From the NCBI GenBank assembly GCA_036788835.1, contig DAIQMR010000017.1, forward strand, positions 1-49,239: a stretch of 49,239 nucleotides of DNA, in the 5' to 3' direction. How positions within the stretch are numbered: position 1 is the stretch's first letter; each line of letters begins with the position of its first letter. The notes under the pieces are model-generated. The model did not search any database and was not told the origin of the DNA. It saw only the letters and a list, made by a program, of their open reading frames with translations. Both the position numbers and the translations under genes were made by a program. The DNA comes from JALCSJ01 sp036788835 (GTDB lineage Bacteria; Bacillota; Negativicutes; Acidaminococcales; Acidaminococcaceae). Below, in pieces: positions 24,564 to 33,428 of this stretch.

Positions 24564-27500
24564 CAATTTCCACTGGCCTTTGAGACTAACTTGCAGTTCG
24601 TGGTAACCTTGGCTGCCCCAGGCCTTGCCTACCTCTGCCCGTAATCCGAAATTGTTCTTTTCTACCATATTGGCACCTAATGACAAGCGAATCACATCAC
24701 GGGAGGGTTTTCTATAGCCATCCTGATAAACATCGGTGCTCAAGATACTATAATTATAGCCGGGCATATCTTTCATAAATTCATGATCATAGGCTAAAGT
24801 AGCGTCATAGCTGACCTGACTGCCGTCTTTTGCGTTATATTTTGTCTGTGCTTTCAATCCCAGCGTTCCCACTAAAGAGTTATAGCTGCTGCCACTGCGA
24901 GAAATAGCCATACTATCACCGGCTACACAGCTTTCACTGATATTGCCCCAATGGAGCCGGGTATAGTTCAAGCTGGCATAGGGTGTCAGTCTTTGCTTGT
25001 TTTTCTCGCTCTTGAAGCTATGGCCGCCGCCTACTTCCATACTGAAACCTGAGCCGTTCCATTTGGCTTCGTTCTTTCGGCTGTAATAGTCATTTACTGC
25101 TGTCCGCTTTCCCTCATTACGTTCCCATGTACCCTGGACATAACCATAAAAGAAATCCCTGTCCATGTTTTTAACCCCATGGAAACCAAATGTGCCGCTG
25201 TAATAGTCATTATGCAAAGAGGCCGTGCCGGTAACATCACTGCTACCATTTAAATAAGCTCCGTGTATTCCATAGCGCCAGCCTTTAGCTTCGCGCTGGT
25301 ACCCTACTAATACTCCGCCTACCATGTTGTCGTAGGAATCATACCTATTCCAACTATTTTGATGACTGCTGAAGCGGAGTGCCTTGGCAAATATTATGTT
25401 GTCTTTGTCCCCGGTCTTGTCTTTGTCTGCGGCTCTCTCCTTATCTGCATCCTCTTCTGTGCTGCCCATAATTCCATAGCCTGAATTATCCAATATTTCA
25501 CTTGTCAGGCTCTTTCCTACAAATTGTTGATTGCGCATATTGGCTGTCATGAGACTATCATATGCTCTGGGCTGCATCTGCGCTCCCAGTTCATCTATGT
25601 TTACATCAAAGAAATCTATACCTGCAACCAGGTTCCGTCCGTCACCTGTCATATTCCCCGCTATGGGATCCAATACCCTGCCCAAGCTCAGGCCATCTTC
25701 TGTAGTCGCAACTTTGCTATAAGCATTGTCTGCCCTGGCAGCTATAAATGTACAGCTTTTATCTTCCACACTAGTGGATGTTGCGATTACGCTGATAGTA
25801 TTGGTAATGGCGTCTTCACCGGTTATGGTCAAGCCGCTGCCGGTTTGTACGTTTTTATTGTTCAGGTAAAGGACATTTTCACCATTAGCGAAATATCCTA
25901 AAGGCACAAAATGTATCTCCCCTGCTATACTGGCTGTGCCAAGGACATTAAGCACATCGCTAATATCAGCGCCCCCTTGCAGATCCAGCTTGCCTGTGGC
26001 TGTTTGCACATAATCATTAACCGTAATCATACCCACATTATCACCGGGATCAACAACCCCACTATTAGTCAAAGTATTATATATGGTGCCATTCCCGGTT
26101 AAGGTACCCTCCAGTCCCACATTTACTGCGGACTGCAGGCTGCCGCCTGTGCCGTCTGCTTTGCGCAGCAGGCTTAATACACCCTTATTCACATTAGTGG
26201 TTCCCGTATATGTATTGGCACCGGTCAAAGTCAATGTTCCCGTGCCTGTTTTTGTTAGTCCCCCCGCGCCAAAAATAACACCGCCATAAATTGAATCAGA
26301 GAGTCCTTTGGTAAGTTCTACTGTCATATTCGATAAAGTAGTCCGGTCAGGATTAAGTGGATCCGTATCATAAAGTTCAGCTGTATTACCTAAATTGATA
26401 AAACTATTTCCTACTCCATCGTCATTTAGATACACCACCGTAAAATCTTCCCCATTGGCCAGGGCACTGTCTTTGGCACGGGCATAGGTCGGAATAGCAA
26501 GCTGGGTATACACTTTCCCACCATCCTTAATCTCCTGGGAATAGGCATCCAGCCATTTACTGGTTGTTGGATCATAAATATAAGAAACCCCTGCTGTAGA
26601 AGTTGCGTTAGCAAATAGGGAATTAGCATTGTAGCCCACATAGGCAATTTTCTGTTTGGTACCATCCGGAGCCGTCAAAGTAACAATAAGCATATATTCT
26701 TTGTCTTTTGGCAAAAAAACATATTTGGAAAAATCAACAGTTCTGAAGCCATTATAGGCTAACGTTCCATCCGTTCCAAAAGTCCCTGTTTGGCTATAAA
26801 GCACTTTGCCATCTGTAGGGGATGTCATATCTGTCAGCACATCAACGTTGTAGGAGGTACTGTCCTGACTAACGTAAAACGTAACTGCTTTCAACATTTG
26901 AGGAACAGTGGCTTGCAGCTTATTAGCATAAGATACTGTATTGGTATTACTTGTGTACGCTTCTGAAAAGCCGCTTCTTTCCGCAACATAAGTATTAGAA
27001 TTCAATTGAGTGTAACGCATAGAATCCATTTCCGGATCAAAAGAACCTGTAACATAATATTGTGTATCTTCAATGGGAATATAGAAATAGCCATCGTTCC
27101 CGGATTTTTCGCCCCAGGAATTACGAACAATCCACGCTCCTTTAATTATTGAGCCATCTGACTTTTTAAAGTCTTTAAACTCATAGTCATTATCCCAGCC
27201 TACAATACTGACAACATGATTTCCCCATGCTCTTTTATTGGTATAATGATATTCGCTCTTATCGGCATTCCAATTGCCGCCCTTGGCAGCGGTTCCCCAA
27301 ATAGTTATCACCAACAGCCCTGTATCTTTAATCAATTGTTTCATATAATCTGCCGTAATGGTATTTCTTAGTTTAAAGCAATATAAATCGTGGACGGAAC
27401 CACTAGACGGCAGTATTGACTCTACCCCTGCCATGTCGTTAGTATAAAAAGATTGGTATTTATTATCGTACTCGCAATCCTTCTCCAAGGCATTACCCCA

Positions 27501-27932
27501 CCGCATAATTGTCAAAAAAGTTTTTATGGTATTCCCGTTTGTGGAATAAACTTTGCTGTCTGTTGTGTTGAGCAAGCGCAAATAATATTTGGGATCACTC
27601 CAGGTCCCATCCAAGGGAGCCTTATATGTCAGCCAGGCAATATAGCGCTCGGAAAAATCCGGGGCTGTGCCGACAATACCATTGTCTTTTAATTTAAGGT
27701 TCCAGGCAGTTTCGTATGACGCTTCAGTGGCAAAAGCCCAGCAAGTTTCATAATTTCCCTGATTTAATACCACTGGTACAATGGTCCCCGCCGGCGAAGT
27801 TTTATCTGTGTATGTTGCTTTTCTGTAATCAAAATAGGTCGGCAAAGAAGCATTTGCCACCCCTCCGTAAAATAAAGCCGACAATATTGTACAATATAAA
27901 ATTGTTTTTTTCTTGCTGTTTTGTTTAAACAT
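24561..27932 (-). CDS. Autotransporter with papain-family (C1) cysteine protease passenger
   Basis: A 1123-residue protein. After a signal peptide (cut near AAS/ANA, ~28) comes a C1A peptidase domain: oxyanion Gln and nucleophile Cys in NQGNYETCWAFATE (Q58, C64), catalytic His in GNHVVSIVGWDNDY (~240) and Asn in VRNSWGEKSGNDGYF (~270). A middle beta-rich region follows, then an autotransporter-associated beta-strand repeat (LTKTGTGTLTLTGANTYTG, ~555-580) and a C-terminal ~280-residue beta-barrel ending LQVSLKGQWKL. The protease should be exposed on the cell surface or released. Host mucosal or dietary protein is a plausible substrate (inference). AAAGGA precedes the ATG. Confidence 0.92.
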   Translation of the reverse strand: MFKQNSKKKTILYCTILSALFYGGVANASLPTYFDYRKATYTDKTSPAGTIVPVVLNQGNYETCWAFATEASYETAWNLKLKDNGIVGTAPDFSERYIAWLTYKAPLDGTWSDPKYYLRLLNTTDSKVYSTNGNTIKTFLTIMRWGNALEKDCEYDNKYQSFYTNDMAGVESILPSSGSVHDLYCFKLRNTITADYMKQLIKDTGLLVITIWGTAAKGGNWNADKSEYHYTNKRAWGNHVVSIVGWDNDYEFKDFKKSDGSIIKGAWIVRNSWGEKSGNDGYFYIPIEDTQYYVTGSFDPEMDSMRYTQLNSNTYVAERSGFSEAYTSNTNTVSYANKLQATVPQMLKAVTFYVSQDSTSYNVDVLTDMTSPTDGKVLYSQTGTFGTDGTLAYNGFRTVDFSKYVFLPKDKEYMLIVTLTAPDGTKQKIAYVGYNANSLFANATSTAGVSYIYDPTTSKWLDAYSQEIKDGGKVYTQLAIPTYARAKDSALANGEDFTVVYLNDDGVGNSFINLGNTAELYDTDPLNPDRTTLSNMTVELTKGLSDSIYGGVIFGAGGLTKTGTGTLTLTGANTYTGTTNVNKGVLSLLRKADGTGGSLQSAVNVGLEGTLTGNGTIYNTLTNSGVVDPGDNVGMITVNDYVQTATGKLDLQGGADISDVLNVLGTASIAGEIHFVPLGYFANGENVLYLNNKNVQTGSGLTITGEDAITNTISVIATSTSVEDKSCTFIAARADNAYSKVATTEDGLSLGRVLDPIAGNMTGDGRNLVAGIDFFDVNIDELGAQMQPRAYDSLMTANMRNQQFVGKSLTSEILDNSGYGIMGSTEEDADKERAADKDKTGDKDNIIFAKALRFSSHQNSWNRYDSYDNMVGGVLVGYQREAKGWRYGIHGAYLNGSSDVTGTASLHNDYYSGTFGFHGVKNMDRDFFYGYVQGTWERNEGKRTAVNDYYSRKNEAKWNGSGFSMEVGGGHSFKSEKNKQRLTPYASLNYTRLHWGNISESCVAGDSMAISRSGSSYNSLVGTLGLKAQTKYNAKDGSQVSYDATLAYDHEFMKDMPGYNYSILSTDVYQDGYRKPSRDVIRLSLGANMVEKNNFGLRAEVGKAWGSQGYHELQVSLKGQWKL

Positions 27933-28014
27933 TTTCGTTTCCTTTGGCTCTGTGGTTTTGTGTCCCCACTTTTGATTATCTGTTAATTATACAATATGTT
28001 TTTTCCTTTTGGCA

Positions 28015-28051
28015 ATATGCTGCAAAAGTGACAGTCACTTTTGCAGCATAT
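28015..28051. promoter_or_regulatory. Perfect 18-bp inverted repeat upstream of the protease gene
   Basis: ATATGCTGCAAAAGTGAC and its exact complement flank a single A. It lies 83 bp upstream of the autotransporter start and downstream of a terminator-like hairpin. It could be an operator or part of a terminator; the single-base centre favours a protein-binding site. Confidence 0.5.
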
Positions 28052-28058
28052 GAACAAA

Positions 28059-28100
28059 TTTAGGTGTTACAAAGTGACGAGCTCTTTTGTAACACCTAAA
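28059..28100 (-). terminator. Hairpin after the second binding-protein gene
   Basis: TTTAGGTGTTACAAA / TTTTGTAACACCTAAA, 15-bp stem, about 35 bp after the stop codon. Confidence 0.65.
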
Positions 28101-28135
28101 AAATAATAATCTCTATTTAGTTTTCTTCAATTAAC

Positions 28136-28924
28136 CTATTTCTTCGCTGTTTCGCCAAACCAAGTTTTATAGATTTTATCGTAGGTTCCGTCTTTCTTTA
28201 ACTCTGCCAAAGTTTTATTAATATCGGCAGTCAGCTTACTCCCTTTGTTGAGAGCCATTCCATAAGACTCAGCTTCCATTACTTTGCCAACTATCTTAGC
28301 GCTGTCTTTGCCTGCTGTAGTAATGTAATAAGCCGCCACAGGCAGGTCGATGATTACTGCATCTACCCCTTTATTCTTCAGCTCCATGAACACTTCGGAA
28401 TTAGCATTGAAGGAAGTGACTTTTGCACCGGGAACCTTGGCTGCTCTAGTAGCACCGGTGGTACCAATTTGCACGGCAATTTTCTTATTCTTCAAATCCT
28501 CAATGCTCTTTACTGCATTATTGTCCTTATTAACAACCACAACCAACCCGGAAACATAGTATGGCTCAGAAAAATCAACTGCTTTCTGCCGTTCCGGGGT
28601 AATGGACATGCCGGCAACCGCAATGTCGATATTGCCTGACTTCAAACCGGGAATCAATGCATCAAAACCCATATTGGCGATTTCAACTTTCATGTTCATT
28701 TTTTGCCCGATGGCACGAATGAGGTCCATATCAAAACCCGTGAATTCCTTGGAGTCTTTCTTTTGGAATTCGAAAGGAGCGAAAGACGGCTCCGTACCTA
28801 CTTTCAACACCTTTTGAGTTTTACTTGCTTGTTTCGTATCTGCTTTCTTGTCGCTGCCGCAGCCTGCTACCAGGCCTACCGACAGAAGCATTGCCGCACA
28901 CATAGCTATAAATTTTTTCAACAC
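28136..28924 (-). CDS. Amino-acid ABC transporter substrate-binding lipoprotein
   Basis: A 262-residue SBP_bac_3 protein with a lipobox (LVAGCGSD, Cys at about 22) and the signatures KVGTEPSFAPFEFQ, FTGFDMDLIRAI and GMSITPERQKAVDFSEPYY. It is a clear paralogue of the protein at 8352-9137, of the same length, and likewise has no permease or ATPase next to it. The two may feed one shared transporter with different amino acids. Outer face of the inner membrane, facing the periplasm. Confidence 0.92.
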   Translation of the reverse strand: MLKKFIAMCAAMLLSVGLVAGCGSDKKADTKQASKTQKVLKVGTEPSFAPFEFQKKDSKEFTGFDMDLIRAIGQKMNMKVEIANMGFDALIPGLKSGNIDIAVAGMSITPERQKAVDFSEPYYVSGLVVVVNKDNNAVKSIEDLKNKKIAVQIGTTGATRAAKVPGAKVTSFNANSEVFMELKNKGVDAVIIDLPVAAYYITTAGKDSAKIVGKVMEAESYGMALNKGSKLTADINKTLAELKKDGTYDKIYKTWFGETAKK

Positions 28925-29004
28925 AAACGCCTCCTATTTTTTTTACTTTGTCATTATAGCATAATAATACATGAAAGAAAAGCTTAGCGGGAGGCACTGT
29001 TTCA

Positions 29005-30162
29005 CTATATTGCCGCATCGGCGCCTGTTTTGTGCTGAATGTCAACGACCTTGTAATGATCAGGCTCCATATGATATGGGCTCTGTTTATTAATCGTCGG
29101 CTTGTTAAGCTTGATGCCGCGTTTGAGGAGCAGTGGCCGCAAGACCCAGGGCCTATCTGTAATCATACCATCCACGCCCATATCTATCAGCATATTCATG
29201 TCCCTGACACTATTAACAGTCCAAGGTACTACCCGCATACCCAGCTGATGTGCCTGCTCCACATCTTCTTTGGAAAGCTCCGTATAATACGGTGAAACTA
29301 TATCAGCGCCAATAGCATGAGCAGCCAGAATGGGGTTGCCCTTGTAATCTTTAATATCCAAACCACCCAGCCAAGGAGATTTCTCTTTCTCAAACCGGCG
29401 CAAGGACTCCGAGTCCCTGCCCCAAGAGGGTTGTTCCTGCCACAAGGCGGAAAGGGCAATATTAGGATTCAGCTTCTTCATTAACATCAAGGTCTGCCAA
29501 TCGAAAGATTCTAGGAATACCCTATTTTCCATGCCGTACTTTTGCACTATCCGATTAAATTCTTTGACGAAAACAACAGGGTCGGGATTATGCTTGTAGC
29601 CAGGACTGGCAGGGTCAGGATAAGATTTGGTTTCGATATTTAAAATAATATTGTTGTCACCATAGCTCTTGACCAGCTCAAACAATTCTTCCAAGCGTGG
29701 TAAAGTCGTACTATGGGGCACCTGTGTACGTCCGTGCAGGTCATAATATTCACCGGCCTGTGGGTTCATAACCCCTACATCATATTTACGAAGTTCTTGC
29801 AACGTCAAGGTGCGAATATCGTACTTCCCTGCCGGTACATAATGTCCGCCCTCATCCCTAGTCAAATCAGGATTTAAAATGGGATTATGACTCATTACTA
29901 TGTACCCGTCTTTGGTCATCTGCATATCGCATTCGATAGTAGTAGCACCATGCTCTAGGGCATATGCATAGGAATACAGAGTATTTTCCGGTCTGGCGTC
30001 CCGGCCTCCTCTGTGAGCCTCGAAGTCAAAACCTTGGAACACAACTTTCGCCTGAGCAGCAGTTGCAAACAAAACAGTACTGATGCCCACCACGCACACT
30101 GCAGCCAGAACAGACCGCCGCAAGTTGCGCAAAACAGAATGATATTTTTTCTCGCACATCAT
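29005..30162 (-). CDS. Periplasmic glycerophosphodiester phosphodiesterase
   Basis: A ~385-residue GDPD-family enzyme that hydrolyses glycerophosphodiesters to glycerol-3-phosphate and an alcohol. Signal peptide to about AAQA. Active-site motifs: EAHRGGRDARPENTL (acid-base His), ECDMQMTKDGYIVMSHNP (Glu/Asp metal ligands and second His), and a C-terminal VVPWTVNSVRDMNMLIDMGVD region (position ~325-345). GAGGAGGTG with 9-nt spacing sets the ATG at 30162. It resembles GlpQ more than cytosolic UgpQ because it is exported. Confidence 0.92.
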   Translation of the reverse strand: MMCEKKYHSVLRNLRRSVLAAVCVVGISTVLFATAAQAKVVFQGFDFEAHRGGRDARPENTLYSYAYALEHGATTIECDMQMTKDGYIVMSHNPILNPDLTRDEGGHYVPAGKYDIRTLTLQELRKYDVGVMNPQAGEYYDLHGRTQVPHSTTLPRLEELFELVKSYGDNNIILNIETKSYPDPASPGYKHNPDPVVFVKEFNRIVQKYGMENRVFLESFDWQTLMLMKKLNPNIALSALWQEQPSWGRDSESLRRFEKEKSPWLGGLDIKDYKGNPILAAHAIGADIVSPYYTELSKEDVEQAHQLGMRVVPWTVNSVRDMNMLIDMGVDGMITDRPWVLRPLLLKRGIKLNKPTINKQSPYHMEPDHYKVVDIQHKTGADAAI

Positions 30163-30257
30163 ATTAAGCACCTCCTCTGTCCACTTAAGTACTTTCCTCT
30201 AACCTGAGGTACTGTTAGAAACACCATCGCTTGCCAACTCATATTGCGAATGACAAT

Positions 30258-31319
30258 TTAGTATTCCGCAAAAATTCTTTGGATTTCCTTAGGATCCGTA
30301 GTTTTCGTTAAAGCCAGTTGTAAGAGAATACGGGCTTTTTGAGGATTCAAGTTGTCCCCCGGGAGAAACTTCATAGGAACATAACTAGGATCGTCTATTA
30401 CCATACCATTGCCGACCCTGGAAGCTCTTACAACAATAACGCCTTTTTTTACAGCAGCAATCAGGCCCTGATAAGCATCTTTATGCACGCTCCCCATACC
30501 GCTTCCGGCATAAACAATGCCTTTAGCCCCTGCTGCAACAGCGGCATTAACCAGGGTACTGTCATCACTAATATGGGTGTAGATAATATCTACACGGGGT
30601 AATGTTGTGAGTCCCTTTACATTAAATTCTGTTTGCCATGTGTTTTTGCGTAAATCTTTTCGATAAAAATAAGGTTGCCCATTAGTAAAATAGCCCACGA
30701 TTCCCAATTCCGGTGCTTTAAAAGTAGCCACATTGGAAGTATTGGTTTTAGTAGTATCACGGGCTGCATTAATGTTGTCATTCATGGCAATAAGCACTCC
30801 CTGTCCCACTGCTTTGGGAGCTGCTGCCAAAGTAACGGCATTCAGCAAGTTAACCGGACCGTCAGCGCTTATGGCTGTAGCAGGGCGCATTGCACCGATT
30901 ATCACCACAGGTTTTTTGCTTTTGACTGTTAGATTGAGGAAATAAGCTGTCTCCTCTAATGTGTCTGTTCCATGGGTAATTACGATACCGTCCACATCAT
31001 TGCGAGCCAATAATGTGTTGCAGCGGTCAGCTAATTTTAAGCTGACATCCATGGTCATGTCCTTACTGTCTAGGTTGGCAAGCTGTTCCCCTTCGATATT
31101 GGCAATAGTTTTAATTTGAGGAACGGCATCAATGAGTGTTTGTATTCCCAAAACTCCTGCCTTATAGCCAGTCATAGTTGTTGCTTTATTTGCCGTACCG
31201 GCTATGGTTCCTCCTGTTGCTAAAATTCTTACGTTGGGCAGCCCGGCAGCCGAAGCCACAGCTGTAATCCCACAAAAGAAAGCACTGCAAATTCCTAACA
31301 AGATTTTTCTTTTCATCAT
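30258..31319 (-). CDS. ansB: Type II (periplasmic) L-asparaginase
   Basis: A ~353-residue exported asparaginase converting Asn to Asp and ammonia. Signal peptide MKRKILLGICSAFFCGITAVASA; catalytic Thr in ILATGGTIAG (~38) and the second Thr-Asp pair in ITHGTDTLEETAYF (~115); Lys in VVIIGAMRPATAISADGP region. Aspartate formed can enter fumarate/succinate metabolism, which suits this group. AAGGAG before 31319; an upstream extension to 31358 lacks a ribosome site. Confidence 0.94.
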   Translation of the reverse strand: MMKRKILLGICSAFFCGITAVASAAGLPNVRILATGGTIAGTANKATTMTGYKAGVLGIQTLIDAVPQIKTIANIEGEQLANLDSKDMTMDVSLKLADRCNTLLARNDVDGIVITHGTDTLEETAYFLNLTVKSKKPVVIIGAMRPATAISADGPVNLLNAVTLAAAPKAVGQGVLIAMNDNINAARDTTKTNTSNVATFKAPELGIVGYFTNGQPYFYRKDLRKNTWQTEFNVKGLTTLPRVDIIYTHISDDSTLVNAAVAAGAKGIVYAGSGMGSVHKDAYQGLIAAVKKGVIVVRASRVGNGMVIDDPSYVPMKFLPGDNLNPQKARILLQLALTKTTDPKEIQRIFAEY

Positions 31320-31350
31320 AATCACGCTCCTTAAAATTTTGTCACATACT

Positions 31351-31372
31351 CCCGCCACCTAAAAGGTTGGGG
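31351..31372. repeat. Palindromic repeat CCGCCACCT/AGGTTGGGG
   Basis: Imperfect inverted repeat related to 24435-24455, in the 70-bp gap before asparaginase. Confidence 0.4.
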
Positions 31373-31390
31373 AATCCTCGCTATGGTTAG

Positions 31391-32554
31391 TTAAAAAGTT
31401 GCGGCGATTTTGTAAATGCCGAATTCTCGGTGTCCCAGGGTTTCTGCCTTGGTCAGCTTGCCATTGCAAGTATCTGCCAGCAGGCGAAAAGTCTCTTCGC
31501 CCATGGCCTCCAGAGAAGCTCCCTCGGTAATGATTTTTCCGGCGTTAATGTCGATGTTGTCCTGCATATTGTTATATGTAGCGGTGTTGCCGGTAATCTT
31601 AATTACCGGAGCAATGGGACTCCCGGTAGGTGTGCCCCGTCCTGTAGAAAAGACGATAACCGTGGCACCTCCGGCTACCATGCCGGTAATGGAGTCGATG
31701 TCCTGCCCCGGCGTATCCATAAAATACAGGCCTTTTTTGTTGGGCGGCAAAAGCTCTGCGTAATCCAAAGCCCCCAGGAAAGGACTCTCTCCGGCTTTAT
31801 ACATGCAGCCCAAGGACTTCTCTTCTATGGTAGACAGACCGCCGGCCTTATTCCCCGGCGTGGGCTGGCCGCTGCGCAAATCTTCTCCCAATTTAATGGC
31901 CCGCTCTTCGCAGTTTTTCACCATGGTCAAAAATTTTTCTCTTTGGGTTTGGTCGGCAAATCTTTTGGCCAGTAAATGTTCCGCCCCGATAACTTCCGTA
32001 GTTTCGCTAAGAATGCTGCTGCCTCCTAATCCTACCAATTTATCAGAAACATAACCGATAGTAGGATTGGCTGCCAGACCGCTGGTAGGGTCAGAGCCGC
32101 CGCATTCCATACCCAGAATTACTTCACTGATGTCACCTTCTACCCGTGGTTGTGCCGCTAGTTTCGCTGCCATGGCAGAAGCAATTTCTTTGCCTTTGGC
32201 AATGGCCTTTAATGTGCCGCCGCATTTTTGAATGGTAATGGCTTCCACTGGTTTTTGCGCCGCGGCAATCGGTTGCACTAAATCATCCGGCTGAATGCCG
32301 TCACAGCCAAGGCCTACCACCAGCACGGCGCCTACGTTGGCGTTAATGCCAAAACCGATTAAGGTGCGTACCGTCTGAGCAAAATCCGCCCCTATCTGGC
32401 AGCAGCCGAATTGGTTAGGCACATACACAGCCCCCTGTACTTGGGCTGCAATCCTCGCCGCCGTGTCTGCCGCGCAAACAGACGTGGGCAGAATCAGTAA
32501 ATAGTTTCTTATCCCCAGCCCGCCATTCTCACGCCTGCATCCCATTATCTTCAT
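31391..32554 (-). CDS. UxaA-family hydro-lyase, large domain (paralogue 2)
   Basis: A 387-residue protein matching the C-terminal catalytic part of altronate/galactarate dehydratases (UxaA/GarD). Visible: GIRNYLLILPTSVCA, the CCQIG segment, GMECGGSDPTSGLAANP, GQPTPGNKAGGLSTIEEKSLG and MFSTGRGTP-like VFSTGRGTPTGSP. The N-terminal SAF domain is absent; it may borrow the small subunit encoded at 36075-36392 or work alone. Its start faces the GntR gene, with a probable GntR site between. It is about 50% similar by eye to the protein at 34912-36075, so substrates are likely related. Confidence 0.88.
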   Translation of the reverse strand: MKIMGCRRENGGLGIRNYLLILPTSVCAADTAARIAAQVQGAVYVPNQFGCCQIGADFAQTVRTLIGFGINANVGAVLVVGLGCDGIQPDDLVQPIAAAQKPVEAITIQKCGGTLKAIAKGKEIASAMAAKLAAQPRVEGDISEVILGMECGGSDPTSGLAANPTIGYVSDKLVGLGGSSILSETTEVIGAEHLLAKRFADQTQREKFLTMVKNCEERAIKLGEDLRSGQPTPGNKAGGLSTIEEKSLGCMYKAGESPFLGALDYAELLPPNKKGLYFMDTPGQDIDSITGMVAGGATVIVFSTGRGTPTGSPIAPVIKITGNTATYNNMQDNIDINAGKIITEGASLEAMGEETFRLLADTCNGKLTKAETLGHREFGIYKIAATF

Positions 32555-32617
32555 GGTTATTCACCCTCCTTTTACAGGAATTTTTTTCTAAATATCAATT
32601 ATTTTTAACTAAATTGC

Positions 32618-32634
32618 GCTTGTGTATACATGGT
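32618..32634. promoter_or_regulatory. Probable GntR operator between uxaA-like and gntR genes
   Basis: CTTGTGTATACATGGTA contains TGTATACAT, the centre of the 26-bp palindrome before the larA operon (37716-37741). Placed between divergent genes, it could control both. Confidence 0.55.
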
Positions 32635-32677
32635 ACTTCATGCTAAAATTATACCATAAAGAAAGAGGTGTTCCAAG

Positions 32678-33355
32678 ATGAAAAAACCTGCTATCACCAC
32701 CATGCGGGCTCAGGTGTATCAGATTATCAAAGACGCTATCTGCAGTGGTCAATATGAACCGGGCTCTTGGCTCCAAGAAAAAGAACTGGCGGCACAGCTG
32801 TGCGTCAGCAGAAGTCCTGTCCGTGAAGCTTTGCGGCAACTGTCGGTAGATGGTCTCACGGTGGAGATTCCCAATAAAGGTGTCTTTGTAAAAGAGATTA
32901 CTGCCAAAGATATCGGCGATGTATTTGCCATGAGAGTGCTGCTGGAAAATTATGCCATAGAACATATGAAAAAACCCATTTCCGACGATGACCAAAAGCA
33001 GCTGCACAAGTACCTTAACAATTTGGAATCAGCCCATAGAAACGACGATTTGCGGTTGTATATAACTTTAGATACTGAACTCCACGAATTAATCATTAAA
33101 CTCTGCTACAACGATATTTTGGAATCTCTGTACGAAAAAGTCTACTCCATGATTCAGCAGTTCCGGATTTACTCTTTGGTTAGCAAGGTGCGGTTCGACG
33201 ACTCTGTGGCTGAGCATCGTGGCCTTATAGAATGTGTGTTGGCAGGAAAAACCAAAGAAGCCATTGGCATTAACAAGAAACATTTAAAGTTAGCCAGAGA
33301 TAAAATTTTAGAATATCTGGAAACTCATGAGAAGGAAAAGGAAGAAACTAACTAA
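32678..33355 (+). CDS. GntR-family regulator (FCD subfamily)
   Basis: A 225-residue repressor-type protein: N-terminal winged helix (SWLQEKELAAQLCVSRSPVR, EALRQL) and an all-helical FCD ligand domain (~90-215) with the metal-site residues of the FadR group (DTELHELI, EHRGLIECVLAG). Members sense sugar acids or their breakdown products. It lies among UxaA, GntP and LarA genes, so it is the local regulator; matching palindromes lie before its own gene and before larA. Confidence 0.9.
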   Translation: MKKPAITTMRAQVYQIIKDAICSGQYEPGSWLQEKELAAQLCVSRSPVREALRQLSVDGLTVEIPNKGVFVKEITAKDIGDVFAMRVLLENYAIEHMKKPISDDDQKQLHKYLNNLESAHRNDDLRLYITLDTELHELIIKLCYNDILESLYEKVYSMIQQFRIYSLVSKVRFDDSVAEHRGLIECVLAGKTKEAIGINKKHLKLARDKILEYLETHEKEKEETN

Positions 33356-33367
33356 GAAAATCCAACA

Positions 33368-33419
33368 AAAAAAGACTGTGACTCAATGAGGTGAAACCTC
33401 AGAGTGCCACAGTCTTTTT
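33368..33419. terminator. Bidirectional terminator between gntR and gntP
   Basis: AAAAAAGACTGTG / CACAGTCTTTTT outer stem with a nested TGAGGT/ACCTCA hairpin. Confidence 0.88.
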
Positions 33420-33428
33420 AGTTGTTAA

